DNA of 14,059 nucleotides, from positions 1 through 14,059 of the forward strand of contig CALJDR010000018.1 in the NCBI GenBank assembly GCA_938023515.1, in the 5' to 3' direction. The first letter of the stretch is position 1. Every line of letters starts with the position of its first letter. Positions 5,392-14,011 of the stretch are shown piece after piece. The notes beneath the pieces are model-generated. The model was not told the DNA's origin. It ran no database searches and saw only the letters and a list, made by a program, of their open reading frames with translations. The DNA is from an uncultured Flavobacteriales bacterium (lineage in GTDB: Bacteria; Bacteroidota; Bacteroidia; Flavobacteriales; UBA1820). The translations under genes and the position numbers were made by a program.

Positions 5392-6171
5392 TTATCGGAA
5401 TATTCCGCGTTTTTTCCAGTAACGGATCATCAGGTAGCCGAAGAGCATGCCGCCTAAGTGGGCGAAATGGGCGATCCCGCTCTGAATACCCGAGATACCG
5501 CTGACGAATTCGAAAATACCGTAACCGATGACAAACCATTTGGCTTTGATCGGGATTGCAAAATAGAGGTAGATCTTCGAATTGGGGAACATCATCCCGA
5601 ACGCCAGGATGATACCGAACACGGCGCCGGATGCCCCTACTACGGCGGCATGGGCGGTCCAGTAGTATTTGGAGATCAGTTCGCCGTTCACCGGCACGCC
5701 GGCCTGGGCGATCAGGTCGTTGGCAATGTTTACATCGGAAGTATGGCGCAGGGCGGTAAGCAGGGATTGCGGCGCGCCTTCAGCCAGCAGTTTACCGGCT
5801 GCTATGCTGATTTCCACCTGGTTTACCAGCAGGTACAAAACCCCCGCCCCTACGGCGGTGACCAGATAATAGACCAAAAAGCGGCGCCCGCCCCAGATGT
5901 TTTCGATCACGGCGCCGAACATCCACAGGGAAAACATGTTGGAAAAAAGGTGCAGGAAACTTCCGTGCATGAATACGCTGGTGAGTATCTGCCAGAAATG
6001 GAAATCGGGCGTGCCCGGCTGGTAGAGCGCCAGCGAATCGAAGAACGGGCGGAGCGGGGTGTTGGACAGGACATAGGTCGCCAGGTACATCAGCCCGTTT
6101 ATCACCAGCAGGTATTTTGTCACTTCGGGCAGCATCTGGTAGCGTCCCGGTTGGAATGTATTGTAACTCAT
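5392..6171 (-). CDS. Rhomboid family intramembrane serine protease
   Basis: A 259-residue multi-pass inner-membrane protein. The rhomboid signature is complete: WQILTSVFMHGSFLHLFSNM (60-79) with the HxxxN oxyanion motif (His74, Asn78), the nucleophile in GASGAVFG (Ser181), and AHFAHLGGMLFG (234-245) with catalytic His238 in the last core helix. Between the third and fourth membrane segments there is a long polar insertion (about 118-172). The C-terminus, RYWKKRGIFR, is basic and probably cytoplasmic. It should cleave transmembrane substrates within or near the bilayer; substrates are unknown. It starts six bases after the mutL stop and precedes the ProX-type gene by 13 bases, so the three are co-transcribed. 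Confidence 0.93.
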   Translation of the reverse strand: MSYNTFQPGRYQMLPEVTKYLLVINGLMYLATYVLSNTPLRPFFDSLALYQPGTPDFHFWQILTSVFMHGSFLHLFSNMFSLWMFGAVIENIWGGRRFLVYYLVTAVGAGVLYLLVNQVEISIAAGKLLAEGAPQSLLTALRHTSDVNIANDLIAQAGVPVNGELISKYYWTAHAAVVGASGAVFGIILAFGMMFPNSKIYLYFAIPIKAKWFVIGYGIFEFVSGISGIQSGIAHFAHLGGMLFGYLMIRYWKKRGIFR

Positions 6172-6177
6172 AGTACG

Positions 6178-8037
6178 TCAGTCGAATTTTTTTTCCAGTT
6201 CGTCCAATCCTATTTTGATGAAAGTCGCCTTGCCGTTGGGGGCCATGGAGGGCTCCTCGCATTCAAAAAGGTCGGAGACCAGACTGTCCATTTCTCCCTG
6301 GGACAATTCTTCGGGCTTTTTCAGGCGGATGGAACGCGAGAGACTGCGGGCGATGCTCCGTTGCATCTCGTCCGAGGTAGGATGTTCCGCTTTGTAATCG
6401 TCTATCACCCGGTAGATGAGCGTTTCAGCCAGTCCTTCGCCAATTCCCGGGGGGACGCCCAGTACTTTTACGGACTCTCCGTTAAGGGGGGCAAAGTGGA
6501 ATCCGGCGGCAGAGAGTTCTTCTTTTATTTCCTCGAAAATGGGCACTTGCCAGGGGCTGAGCGCTACGCACACCGGGAAAATGATCTGCTGGGACAGTGA
6601 CCCGCGGGCGGAAATGCTCCGCAGGAATTTTTCGTATAGGATCCGCCAATGTGCCCTCACCGGGTCGACCAGCAGGATGCCGGTCTTTATATGGGACAGG
6701 ATGTAGCGGCCATTGACCAGGGAATATTTGTTTTCGATCCAGCCGGCCCCATCTTCCGCTTCCGGCTCACCAGGGGACGGTTCGAAAAGGGTCTGCTGTT
6801 TGTCCAGGAACGAACTTTCTGCTTCGATATCTTTCAGTATCTCCCAAGGTGTACCCGTGCGGGCGGGAAAAGGAGAGGAGTCCGATACGGCGTACCGCTG
6901 TTTTTCCGGTTTTTCCCTTTCCGTATCCTCGGCGAAAGGATTGTACGAAGGGTCAAATACGATCTGCGGGCGCGAGGGGTTCTCGGACGGATGGTCGAGT
7001 ACGCGGTTGATGTCCTGGTTTTCCGTAAAATCCAATGTCGGAAGCACGCTGTATTGCCCCAGCGAGTGGCGGATAGCCGCCCGGAGGAACGAGTAAATCG
7101 TACGTTCGTCATCGAAACTGATCTCGGTCTTGGTTGGGTGTATGTTGACGTCTATCCGCGAAGGGTCGATATCGAAATACAGGAAATAGCCGGGATAGTG
7201 CCGTTCGGGGATGAGGCCCTGAAAGGCAGAGAAAACAGCGCTGGACAAGTAGGAACTTTTTATGAAACGCCGGTTGACGAACAAGAACTGCTCGCAGCCT
7301 TTTGCCCGGGCGAATTCTGGTTTGTAAACGAAGCCGGTTATTTTTACTACGTCGGTATGCTCCTCTACCGGGACCAGTTTGTTGTCCGTATTGGCCTTGA
7401 ACACCGAGACGATGCGGCGGCGCAGGTTGGAGGGGTGTAATTTGTAGACCAGGTTATCGTCCCGGTAGAGTTCGAATCCCAGTTCGGGATGGGCCAGTGC
7501 TACCCGGACGAATTCGTCCGATATGCGGGCGAATTCCAGGGAGTCGGATTTCAGGAAATTCCGCCGGGCCGGGATGTTGTAAAAGAGGTTCTTTACGGAG
7601 AGGGTCGTTCCGACTGCCCCGGTAATATTCTCGGTCTTTCTATACTCCGAGCCTTCTATATGGATCCGGGTGGCCAGTTCGTCCTCTGCCTGCCGGGTGG
7701 TGAGTTCCACCTGGGCTACGGCGGCTATCGAGGCCAGGGCTTCTCCCCGGAAGCCTTTGGTATGGAGGCGGAAAAGGTCGTCGGCCGAAGATATTTTGGA
7801 AGTGGCGGGGCGCAGAAAACTATTCCGCGCATCGGCAGGGCTCATGCCCCGGCCGTTGTCGGTTACTTTTATAAGTTGCCGGCCTCCCTGCCGGGCAGTC
7901 ACGATAATTTGTGTAGCCCCTGCATCGACCGAGTTTTCCATCAATTCCTTCACTACCGACGATGGACGCTGTACTACCTCGCCCGCCGCGATCTGGTTGG
8001 CGATGTTGTCGGGTAGTACTTTTATAATGTCGCTCAT
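6178..8037 (-). CDS. mutL: DNA mismatch repair protein MutL
   Basis: A 619-residue MutL. The N-terminal GHKL ATPase is intact: IANQIAAGEVVQRPSSVVKE (12-31) with Glu31 and Asn35, DNGRGM (60-65), KGFRGEALASIA (94-105), and DVNIHPTKTEISF (296-308). A low-complexity linker (about 345-430) leads to the C-terminal dimerisation domain (about 432-619). There the endonuclease motif DQHA(x)2E(x)4E is degenerate: DPVRAHWRILYE (458-469) keeps only Asp458 and Glu469 of the signature residues. The last metal-site block, CPxGRP in active enzymes, reads APNGKA (599-604). The protein is therefore probably a matchmaker ATPase without nicking activity. The start ATG at 8037 fits the usual MutL start (SDIIKVLPDNIANQIAAGEV). 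It lies 61 bases after the surA-like gene. Confidence 0.97.
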   Translation of the reverse strand: MSDIIKVLPDNIANQIAAGEVVQRPSSVVKELMENSVDAGATQIIVTARQGGRQLIKVTDNGRGMSPADARNSFLRPATSKISSADDLFRLHTKGFRGEALASIAAVAQVELTTRQAEDELATRIHIEGSEYRKTENITGAVGTTLSVKNLFYNIPARRNFLKSDSLEFARISDEFVRVALAHPELGFELYRDDNLVYKLHPSNLRRRIVSVFKANTDNKLVPVEEHTDVVKITGFVYKPEFARAKGCEQFLFVNRRFIKSSYLSSAVFSAFQGLIPERHYPGYFLYFDIDPSRIDVNIHPTKTEISFDDERTIYSFLRAAIRHSLGQYSVLPTLDFTENQDINRVLDHPSENPSRPQIVFDPSYNPFAEDTEREKPEKQRYAVSDSSPFPARTGTPWEILKDIEAESSFLDKQQTLFEPSPGEPEAEDGAGWIENKYSLVNGRYILSHIKTGILLVDPVRAHWRILYEKFLRSISARGSLSQQIIFPVCVALSPWQVPIFEEIKEELSAAGFHFAPLNGESVKVLGVPPGIGEGLAETLIYRVIDDYKAEHPTSDEMQRSIARSLSRSIRLKKPEELSQGEMDSLVSDLFECEEPSMAPNGKATFIKIGLDELEKKFD

Positions 8038-8098
8038 GGCAGGAATATTTCCAGAATATTTTTTAGTCGTTTATGGGGAACTATCGGGAAAAAAGGGG

Positions 8099-9532
8099 TT
8101 AATTTTCGCGGCGGATCTTATTCCAATCCGTTACGAAAGGACATTCTTTCCAGTCTTCGTTTACATGAACGAACACTTCTTTTGACTTCTTACTGACCCA
8201 TTCTCGCAGTTTGCGGTCTTGCAGGTCTTTTTTTGCCAGGTTCTTCAGTTTATCGAAGTCCTTCGAGTAATCGGCCTTGTGCGGCAGGGAATGCTTGCGG
8301 ACGTAGTAGATCGCATAATAGTCGCCCGAGCGCATGTCTTCGATAAAGACCGGGTCCGAAACCTGTCCGGTCTGCAGGCTGCTGACGGCATAATAGAGGT
8401 TGCGGTCCAATTCGGAGACGGCGAATGTGTTCTCTCCGGTCCCGATATTCATCATATTGCCGTTGTTGTATTTCGTAGCGTCGTCTTCCGAGAATTTCTT
8501 GACAGCATCGTCGAATTTCAATTCTCCGCTACGTACTTTTGTCACGATACTGTCCATAAGGTTCTGGGTCTTCTGTAAGTCGTCCGGCATATGTTTGGGT
8601 TTCATCAAAATGTGCCGAAGGTCTATCTGTTCTCCATGACGGCGGATAACCTGAATAAGATGGTATCCGAATTCCGTTTCTACCGGGTTGGAAATCTCTC
8701 CTTCGGCCAGGTTGAAGGCTACCGCTTCGAACGGTTTTACGAACTGGCCTTTGCCTACGTTGTTATAAATACCTCCATTGGATGCGCTTCCGGGGTCATC
8801 GGAATACAGGATCGCCATAGTCCGGAAATCGCCTCCTGCTTCCAGGTCCTTTTTCATTTGCTGAAGCCTTTCTATAACTTCGTTCACGGCCTTTTCACTG
8901 GCTTTCGGCCGGATGATCAGAGTCGCCAGTTCAAATTCTTCGTCGAATTCCGGCAAAGAATCTTTCGGGATTCGGTTAAAGAACCGACGCACGTCTTCGG
9001 GGGATGGGTTTAAATCGCCGACCAGTTTTTTACGCATGGCTTCCGCAAATAATTGGGAGCGGACGATAGGGGTCAGGTCGGCAACAAAAGTTTCTTCATC
9101 GGGCTTTTGATAAAGGTCCAATAACTTGCTCATAGAACCCGCTTGCTGGGTGAGCATCTGCATTTTTTGGTTTACAGAATTGGAAATGTCGTTTTCCGAA
9201 ACTTCGAGACTGTCTACCTGCCCTTGATAGGCGAGGAGTTTTTCGGTAAGCAGCTGTTCGAGAATGTGGCATTTGTCGCTTTCATCCATATCGATCCCAT
9301 TCATCTGGGCCTGTGTGTAGGCTCCTTCAATATCCGATTCGAGGATCGCATCGTTGCCTACGATAGCCGCTACACCGTCTATTTTATACGCCTGAGCAGA
9401 CCGCGGGGCAATCGTGTCTTTCTTTGCCGCCGATGTGTCTTTCGGCTCTGCGGCCACTACCTGTTGGGCCAGTACCGGCAGCGACATCGATACGGTCGCG
9501 GCAACCACGAAAAAGAGTTTATTTATCTTCAT
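8099..9532 (-). CDS. SurA-like periplasmic peptidyl-prolyl isomerase/chaperone
   Basis: A 477-residue exported foldase. Residues 1-23 (KINKLFFVVAATVSMSLPVLAQ after Met1) form a signal peptide. A SurA-type N-terminal chaperone domain follows (IDGVAAIVGNDAILESDIEG, 51-70, is its typical opening). Then come two parvulin modules, about 197-297 (ELATLIIRPK, DPGSASNGG, FGYHLIQVI) and 303-412 (DLRHILMKPK, TQNLMDSIVTKV, YAIYYVRKH). In this phylum such proteins escort outer-membrane proteins through the periplasm. The ATG at 9532 is chosen because it opens the signal peptide; a frame extension to 9586 adds only charged residues. Its first 14 bases overlap the end of the upstream lipoprotein gene, which suggests translational coupling. 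Confidence 0.93.
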   Translation of the reverse strand: MKINKLFFVVAATVSMSLPVLAQQVVAAEPKDTSAAKKDTIAPRSAQAYKIDGVAAIVGNDAILESDIEGAYTQAQMNGIDMDESDKCHILEQLLTEKLLAYQGQVDSLEVSENDISNSVNQKMQMLTQQAGSMSKLLDLYQKPDEETFVADLTPIVRSQLFAEAMRKKLVGDLNPSPEDVRRFFNRIPKDSLPEFDEEFELATLIIRPKASEKAVNEVIERLQQMKKDLEAGGDFRTMAILYSDDPGSASNGGIYNNVGKGQFVKPFEAVAFNLAEGEISNPVETEFGYHLIQVIRRHGEQIDLRHILMKPKHMPDDLQKTQNLMDSIVTKVRSGELKFDDAVKKFSEDDATKYNNGNMMNIGTGENTFAVSELDRNLYYAVSSLQTGQVSDPVFIEDMRSGDYYAIYYVRKHSLPHKADYSKDFDKLKNLAKKDLQDRKLREWVSKKSKEVFVHVNEDWKECPFVTDWNKIRREN

Positions 9533-10475
9533 TCCGATTAAATATTTCAAATTTATTGTTCTCTTCTGCTTGTTTCTTGAGTTCACTCTCCGCCTGACGA
9601 AGCGTTTCAGCTTTCCTCCGATTGAGGATGATGCCTTTTATCTGGTGGCTTACGTATTCCATCGGAGCTTGGGAGCCCCGGCGGACAGCGCGCATGATGC
9701 GGCCTAAATATATGCCATCATTATTTCTTACCACGAATGAATAGCCATTTTTCTGAACGGCGCTGGCTGCGAAATCTTTGTCCGTTTCGTATTTGTTCTG
9801 GATAGTTTCGACTTCCGTCCATTCGTCCTTGATAAAGGGAGCATTGTACGATTCCTCCTCCATGGTCTGCTCCACATTGCGGTACCAGTTCCAGGGAGTT
9901 TCTTGTTGCGGAGTGCTGCTTTTGGCTTTCCGAGCGGGGGCAGGAGCCTTGTCGCGTGCGAAAGCAGCCCGCAATTTTTTCAGAAGTGCGTCATCACAAT
10001 AAGTTACCGGCAGGTAGGACCAGCATACGATATCCTTGTGAAGAATGAAATTTTCCGTGTTTTCCTCATAGTATTTCCGTATTTCGGCCTCTGAAACCGA
10101 TGTATCGAGCTGTTCGGAAATAATATATTGTTCATAGCGGCCCGTAAGCAGGAGCTCTTTGAATTCGGCCAGTTCTTTTTCCAGGTCTCCGGCCGGCATG
10201 CTCATTTGGGTGGCGTTGAGAATAAGCTGGCGGGTAACCCAAGAATCGATATACCGGTCGATGATGGCCGTGCTATCCTGTTTCGAAGCACCGGCCGGCA
10301 CAAGATTAGGCAAATCGCTTTTGTACAGATAAGAGTCATATACCCGGGCTATAACGGGATTTTTATCGTCTTGCCGGAACGACAGGTAATTTTTGATGCG
10401 GGTACATGAAGGTAATGCCGCCGTGATTATGCATGCGGAAAATAGGATCAAAAGAAGCCTGTTGGTTTTTACCAT
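9519..10475 (-). CDS. SurA/PpiD-related lipoprotein lacking an obvious parvulin core
   Basis: A 318-residue probable lipoprotein. The N-terminus has a hydrophobic stretch and the lipobox LPSC, with Cys24 as the predicted acylation site. The region after it (PVIARVYDSYLYKSDLPNLV, about 40-59, then DRYIDSWVTRQLILNATQ, 73-90) resembles the SurA/PpiD N-terminal chaperone fold. I cannot find the parvulin blocks of its neighbours (xxHIL, FGYHIV), so catalytic activity is unlikely. Residues about 170-200 are a Pro/Ala/Lys-rich linker, and the C-terminal end is Lys/Glu/Asn-rich. It lies seven bases after the PpiD-like gene and overlaps the SurA-like gene by 14 bases. The context suggests a partner or scaffold for these foldases at the membrane; this is inference from position. 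Confidence 0.8.
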   Translation of the reverse strand: MVKTNRLLLILFSACIITAALPSCTRIKNYLSFRQDDKNPVIARVYDSYLYKSDLPNLVPAGASKQDSTAIIDRYIDSWVTRQLILNATQMSMPAGDLEKELAEFKELLLTGRYEQYIISEQLDTSVSEAEIRKYYEENTENFILHKDIVCWSYLPVTYCDDALLKKLRAAFARDKAPAPARKAKSSTPQQETPWNWYRNVEQTMEEESYNAPFIKDEWTEVETIQNKYETDKDFAASAVQKNGYSFVVRNNDGIYLGRIMRAVRRGSQAPMEYVSHQIKGIILNRRKAETLRQAESELKKQAEENNKFEIFNRNEDK

Positions 10476-10482
10476 GTCCGTA

Positions 10483-12456
10483 TTACTCTATGCCCCGGGC
10501 TTTTTTCTGGGCGTTGACCGCTTTGACGAGATTTTTCACCTGTTTTTTTATTACCTGCACATCGTGGCCTTCCCGTAAGGAAAGAGGATATCGTTCTGAA
10601 CATAATGCCAGGTAATCGTCCTGGACTTCCATCGCTGCTTCCTCGTATGTCTTACGGGTAGGGGGAATGATCTCCAGAATATTGAAAACGAAATAACTGC
10701 CGTCTTCCGTGATGATGTCCGATACGCCCTGTTTCAGGTCAAAGTCCTGTTTGAACGCGTTTTTGGCCAGTTCTGTGTTTTCATAACCGTCTGCTACAGA
10801 AACAAGCCCTTTGTTCAACTGGGATAAGATTTCAAGGTATGATTTACCCTCTTGCATCATTTGCCGAATCTTCTCGGCTACTACGGGGTCCTGACATTTT
10901 ATCGCTTCGTAATGTACCCGCTGCTCCCACATATATTTATCGGGGGAGTTGTCGTACAGGGCGCGCAGCGTGTCGGGATCGACTTTATCGAGCTGGTCTT
11001 GTGCGTATTGGCTTATCAGGGAATAAATGATCGATTTGTTCCGGAAATCTTCTATCGACGACTTTACCTTTGAGTCGGTTTCGGGGAGAGACTTCACATA
11101 CATGCTTAACGCCAGACGGGATACGAAATCATCGAATTTATGTCTGACGATTTGCCGAAGTTCGGCATTTTCTCCGTAGTTGTCCATGTTGTAGATGAGC
11201 GATCCGTAGAAATTCCCAGCCGTATAAGAACTGTCTCCCAAAGTAAAAAGTTCTTCGGCTGAGTTTTTGATCATTCCACTTTTCCATTCCCCCAGCAGGA
11301 AGCCCATGTTCGAAAGGGTCTCGAAGGTGGTTTCATATTGCTGATCGTTCACTTTCAGGGGGTAGGCAGCCAATTTACTTTTGGCATAAGCCTCCTGGTA
11401 AGGGGCATACCGGGCATCGGCTATGATGAGGCGGTCCAGAAAATCTTTACGAGCCGGATAATCGTCGTTCTGTACTTTACCCAGCACTTTTATGATCTCC
11501 CAGCCGGTAGGAGTGGCTATGATACTGGTATTCTGTCCGGGCTCCATCGCAAAAACCATTTCTTCTATTTCCGGCAATAGTTCCCCGATGCCGTAAAAAC
11601 CAATATTGCCGCCGTTGGCCTGGGAAGATGCATCCTCGGTATAATTCAATACCACTTTGTCGAAAGCTTCCCCTTTTTTAATTCGGGCATATGCTTCTTT
11701 AATATCCGTCAAAGACCGAAGGTCTAAAGAATCGGATCCTTTCCGTACAACCATGATATGGGCCAGTTCCACTAATCCGCGTGCGGGCCGGCGTTCGGCC
11801 GTATAGACAATATGGTAACCGAAATCGGTGCGTACCGGGTTGGAAAATTCACCCGCAGGGGTTTTATAGGCGGCTGTTTCCAGGGCATAAGGGAGTTGAA
11901 GTACCGTTATCCAGCCGAGATCGCCGTCGTAATGGTCTTCGTTGATCTTTACGGCCAGGGTATCGAACGGCGTGCCTGCTTTCAGGGCTTGGTACACCGA
12001 ATCTATGCGGGCTTTAGCGGCCAGGGAATCCTTTTCAAAGGCGAATTTGGAAACGGGGACAAGGATATGTGAAACACGCAGGTCTTCTTTGGCGCGCTCC
12101 GCGGCTTCCCGTCCCAGGTGTTCGACAGCTTCGGCATCGTAGTAATAGGGGGCGGTATATATCTTCGTATAGTTTTCCATGGCTTTGCGCAGGGACGAAA
12201 GAGTGTCGATGCCTTGTGCACGGGCCTGGTTGAGCATGACGATGTCGTTGGCGAAAGTTTCAATAAAACTTTCCGGGGTAAAAGCTGCTTTATTGTCCGA
12301 TTTGAGATAGGCCTCGAAATAGGGGTTGAAAAAATCGCGGGGATAGTACATCTTTCCGTCCACCGACAGGAAGGGTTGTTCCGCTTTTTGGGCCATTGTC
12401 GCAGCTCCGCACAGGGTCAGTATGCAGGCTAAAAAGATCTTTTTTGCTCCGGGCAT
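10483..12456 (-). CDS. PpiD/SurA-like periplasmic peptidyl-prolyl isomerase with two parvulin domains
   Basis: A 657-residue exported foldase. Residues 1-22 (PGAKKIFLACILTLCGAATM after Met1, then A) are a signal peptide. An N-terminal chaperone segment (about 25-120) precedes parvulin module 1 (about 124-222: DLRVSHILVPV, DGDLGWI, DFGYHIVYTAERR) and module 2 (about 229-328: VELAHIMVV, SQANGGNIGFYG, PTGWEIIKVLG). The C-terminal 320 residues are helical, with a further rotamase-like stretch ending GSYFVFNILEIIPP near residue 590. The frame extends upstream to 12666, but that extension covers the guaB terminator and lacks protein-like composition. The ATG at 12456 starts the signal peptide and lies 35 bases past the promoter element at 12492-12499. 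It is the first gene of the six-gene operon. Confidence 0.9.
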   Translation of the reverse strand: MPGAKKIFLACILTLCGAATMAQKAEQPFLSVDGKMYYPRDFFNPYFEAYLKSDNKAAFTPESFIETFANDIVMLNQARAQGIDTLSSLRKAMENYTKIYTAPYYYDAEAVEHLGREAAERAKEDLRVSHILVPVSKFAFEKDSLAAKARIDSVYQALKAGTPFDTLAVKINEDHYDGDLGWITVLQLPYALETAAYKTPAGEFSNPVRTDFGYHIVYTAERRPARGLVELAHIMVVRKGSDSLDLRSLTDIKEAYARIKKGEAFDKVVLNYTEDASSQANGGNIGFYGIGELLPEIEEMVFAMEPGQNTSIIATPTGWEIIKVLGKVQNDDYPARKDFLDRLIIADARYAPYQEAYAKSKLAAYPLKVNDQQYETTFETLSNMGFLLGEWKSGMIKNSAEELFTLGDSSYTAGNFYGSLIYNMDNYGENAELRQIVRHKFDDFVSRLALSMYVKSLPETDSKVKSSIEDFRNKSIIYSLISQYAQDQLDKVDPDTLRALYDNSPDKYMWEQRVHYEAIKCQDPVVAEKIRQMMQEGKSYLEILSQLNKGLVSVADGYENTELAKNAFKQDFDLKQGVSDIITEDGSYFVFNILEIIPPTRKTYEEAAMEVQDDYLALCSERYPLSLREGHDVQVIKKQVKNLVKAVNAQKKARGIE

Positions 12457-12491
12457 TGTCGTACGTGTTTTTTTCTGGGTAAAACCAGAAG

Positions 12492-12499
12492 CAAATGTA
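12492..12499 (-). promoter_or_regulatory. -7 element of the foldase-mutL-rhomboid operon promoter
   Basis: Minus-strand TACATTTG matches TAnnTTTG and is identical to the element at 1935-1942. It lies just beyond the guaB terminator and 35 bases upstream of the ATG at 12456. No convincing TTTG is present at the -33 spacing, which would fall inside the terminator stem (about 12519-12523). Confidence 0.5.
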
Positions 12500-12510
12500 G
12501 TAAATAAATG

Positions 12511-12550
12511 AAAAAACGGCCGCTTTTTCAGAAGAATAAGCGGTCCGTTT
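12511..12550 (-). terminator. Intrinsic terminator of guaB
   Basis: On the minus strand AAACGG-ACCGCTT (12550 down to 12538) pairs with AAGCGGCCGTTT (12525 down to 12514), a 12-bp stem with one bulged base. The stem's final T's continue as TTT (12513-12511) and a T-rich tail follows. It lies 30 bases past the guaB stop and separates guaB from the operon downstream. Confidence 0.82.
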
Positions 12551-12580
12551 AAGTAAAAATTATTGCTTTTTAATGCTTTT

Positions 12581-14011
12581 TTAACGGGAGTAATTGGGGG
12601 CCTCCTTGGTGATGGTGATATCGTGCGGGTGGGACTCCCGGATGCCCGACGAAGTGATCTGTACAAAGCGGGCTTCTTTTTGCATCGTTTCGATGTCTTT
12701 GGCTCCGCAATAGCCCATCCCGGCGCGAAGCCCGCCGATGAACTGATGCATGGATTCCGACAAAGTACCTTTGTAAGGGACGCGTCCTACGATGCCTTCC
12801 GGTACAAGCTTGCGGTTGTCGCTCTCCGCATCCTGGAAATAGCGGTCCTTGGAGCCTTTTTCCATCGCTTCGATAGAGCCCATGCCGCGGTAGGTCTTGA
12901 ATTTCCGGCCTTCGTAAATAATAGTCTCGCCCGGGCTTTCCTGGGTGCCGGCCAGCATAGATCCCAACATGACGCTGGAGGCTCCGGCTGCAATGGCTTT
13001 AGGGATATCCCCGGTGTATTTCACGCCTCCGTCGGCGATGATGGGCACTCCCGTTCCTTCGATGGCGGCAGCGACTTCCATCACAGCCGAGAACTGCGGG
13101 TAGCCCACGCCGGCCACCACACGGGTGGTGCAAATGGAGCCGGGCCCTATGCCTACTTTCACAGCGTCCGCGCCCTGTTCGACCAGGTAACGGGCCGCCT
13201 CGCCTGTGGCGATATTGCCTACTACGACGTCTATGTGGGGGAATTCTTTTTTTACGTTACGCAGGATATCTACCACATTGATCGAATGTCCGTGTGCAGT
13301 ATCGATGACCAGAGCATCCACTCCGGCCTCAACCAGCAGGCGGGCGCGGGTGATGTTCTCTTTGCCTACTCCGATGGCAGCGGCCACACGGAGGCGGCCG
13401 TACTGGTCTTTATTGGCGTTCGGATGGGTCTTTACTTTCGTGATGTCCCGGAAAGTGATCAGCCCGTGAAGAATCCCGTTGCCGTCGACCACAGGAAGTT
13501 TTTCGATCTTGTGTTTCTGAAGGATCTCCTCTGCCTGGTCCAGTGTGGTGCCGATAGGGCAGGTGATCAGCTGGGTGCTCATGATGAGCGAGAGGGGCTT
13601 ATCCGCTTCTTTTTCAAACCGCAGGTCGCGGTTGGTCACGATGCCGATGAGTTTTTTGTTTCCATCTACAATTGGAATGCCGCCGATTGAATAATCGTGC
13701 ATGCATTTTTTTGCGTCGGCCACCGTGGCGTCCGGATGGAGCATGATGGGGTTCAGGATCATTCCGCTTTCTTCCCGTTTAACGGTTGTGATATGGCGCG
13801 CCTGTTCCTGGGGGCTCATGTTCTTGTGAATCACTCCGATGCCTCCGTCCTGGGCCATGGCAATGGCCATGGCGGCTTCCGTAACGGTGTCCATGGCAGC
13901 AGATACTACCGGTGTGTTGAGGGTAATGTTGCGTGAAAAACGGCTGCGGATGGAGACGTCCTTGGGGATGACCGAGGAATAGGCGGGGACGAGCAGAACG
14001 TCGTCGTAGGT
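12581..14011 (-). CDS. guaB: Inosine-5'-monophosphate dehydrogenase (N-terminus missing)
   Basis: IMP dehydrogenase, which oxidises IMP to XMP with NAD+ in GMP synthesis; cytoplasmic, normally a tetramer or octamer. The genomic part begins at TYDDVLLVPAYSSVIPKDV, near the start of the catalytic barrel. A two-CBS regulatory insert follows (about residues 85-200 of the visible frame: MLHPDATVADAKKCMHDYSI, TNRDL, then VVDGNGILHGLITFRDI). Then come the NAD-binding IDTAHGH, the catalytic loop GIGPGSICTTRVV with the nucleophilic Cys, ADGGVKYTGD, and the flap YRGMGSIEAM. The C-terminal blocks are complete to the stop. Homologues have about 10-15 more residues in front of this point; they are off the contig. 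The apparent start at 14026 (GTG, reading MYKRQ) is adapter sequence and not part of the protein. Confidence 0.97.
   Translation of the reverse strand, partial: TYDDVLLVPAYSSVIPKDVSIRSRFSRNITLNTPVVSAAMDTVTEAAMAIAMAQDGGIGVIHKNMSPQEQARHITTVKREESGMILNPIMLHPDATVADAKKCMHDYSIGGIPIVDGNKKLIGIVTNRDLRFEKEADKPLSLIMSTQLITCPIGTTLDQAEEILQKHKIEKLPVVDGNGILHGLITFRDITKVKTHPNANKDQYGRLRVAAAIGVGKENITRARLLVEAGVDALVIDTAHGHSINVVDILRNVKKEFPHIDVVVGNIATGEAARYLVEQGADAVKVGIGPGSICTTRVVAGVGYPQFSAVMEVAAAIEGTGVPIIADGGVKYTGDIPKAIAAGASSVMLGSMLAGTQESPGETIIYEGRKFKTYRGMGSIEAMEKGSKDRYFQDAESDNRKLVPEGIVGRVPYKGTLSESMHQFIGGLRAGMGYCGAKDIETMQKEARFVQITSSGIRESHPHDITITKEAPNYSR

Noticed and set aside
5458..6600. Plus-strand open frame (380 codons) across rhomboid and mutL
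   Set aside because: It runs antisense through two unrelated confirmed genes, so it cannot be a single real gene without strong further evidence.
12457..12666. N-terminal extension of the PpiD-like protein
   Set aside because: It covers the end of guaB, its terminator and the promoter element, and would bury the signal peptide in the interior of the protein.
12563..13690. Long plus-strand open frame (375 codons) opposite guaB
   Set aside because: It is antisense to well-conserved IMP dehydrogenase sequence and its translation shows no recognisable domain; it follows from codon bias of guaB.
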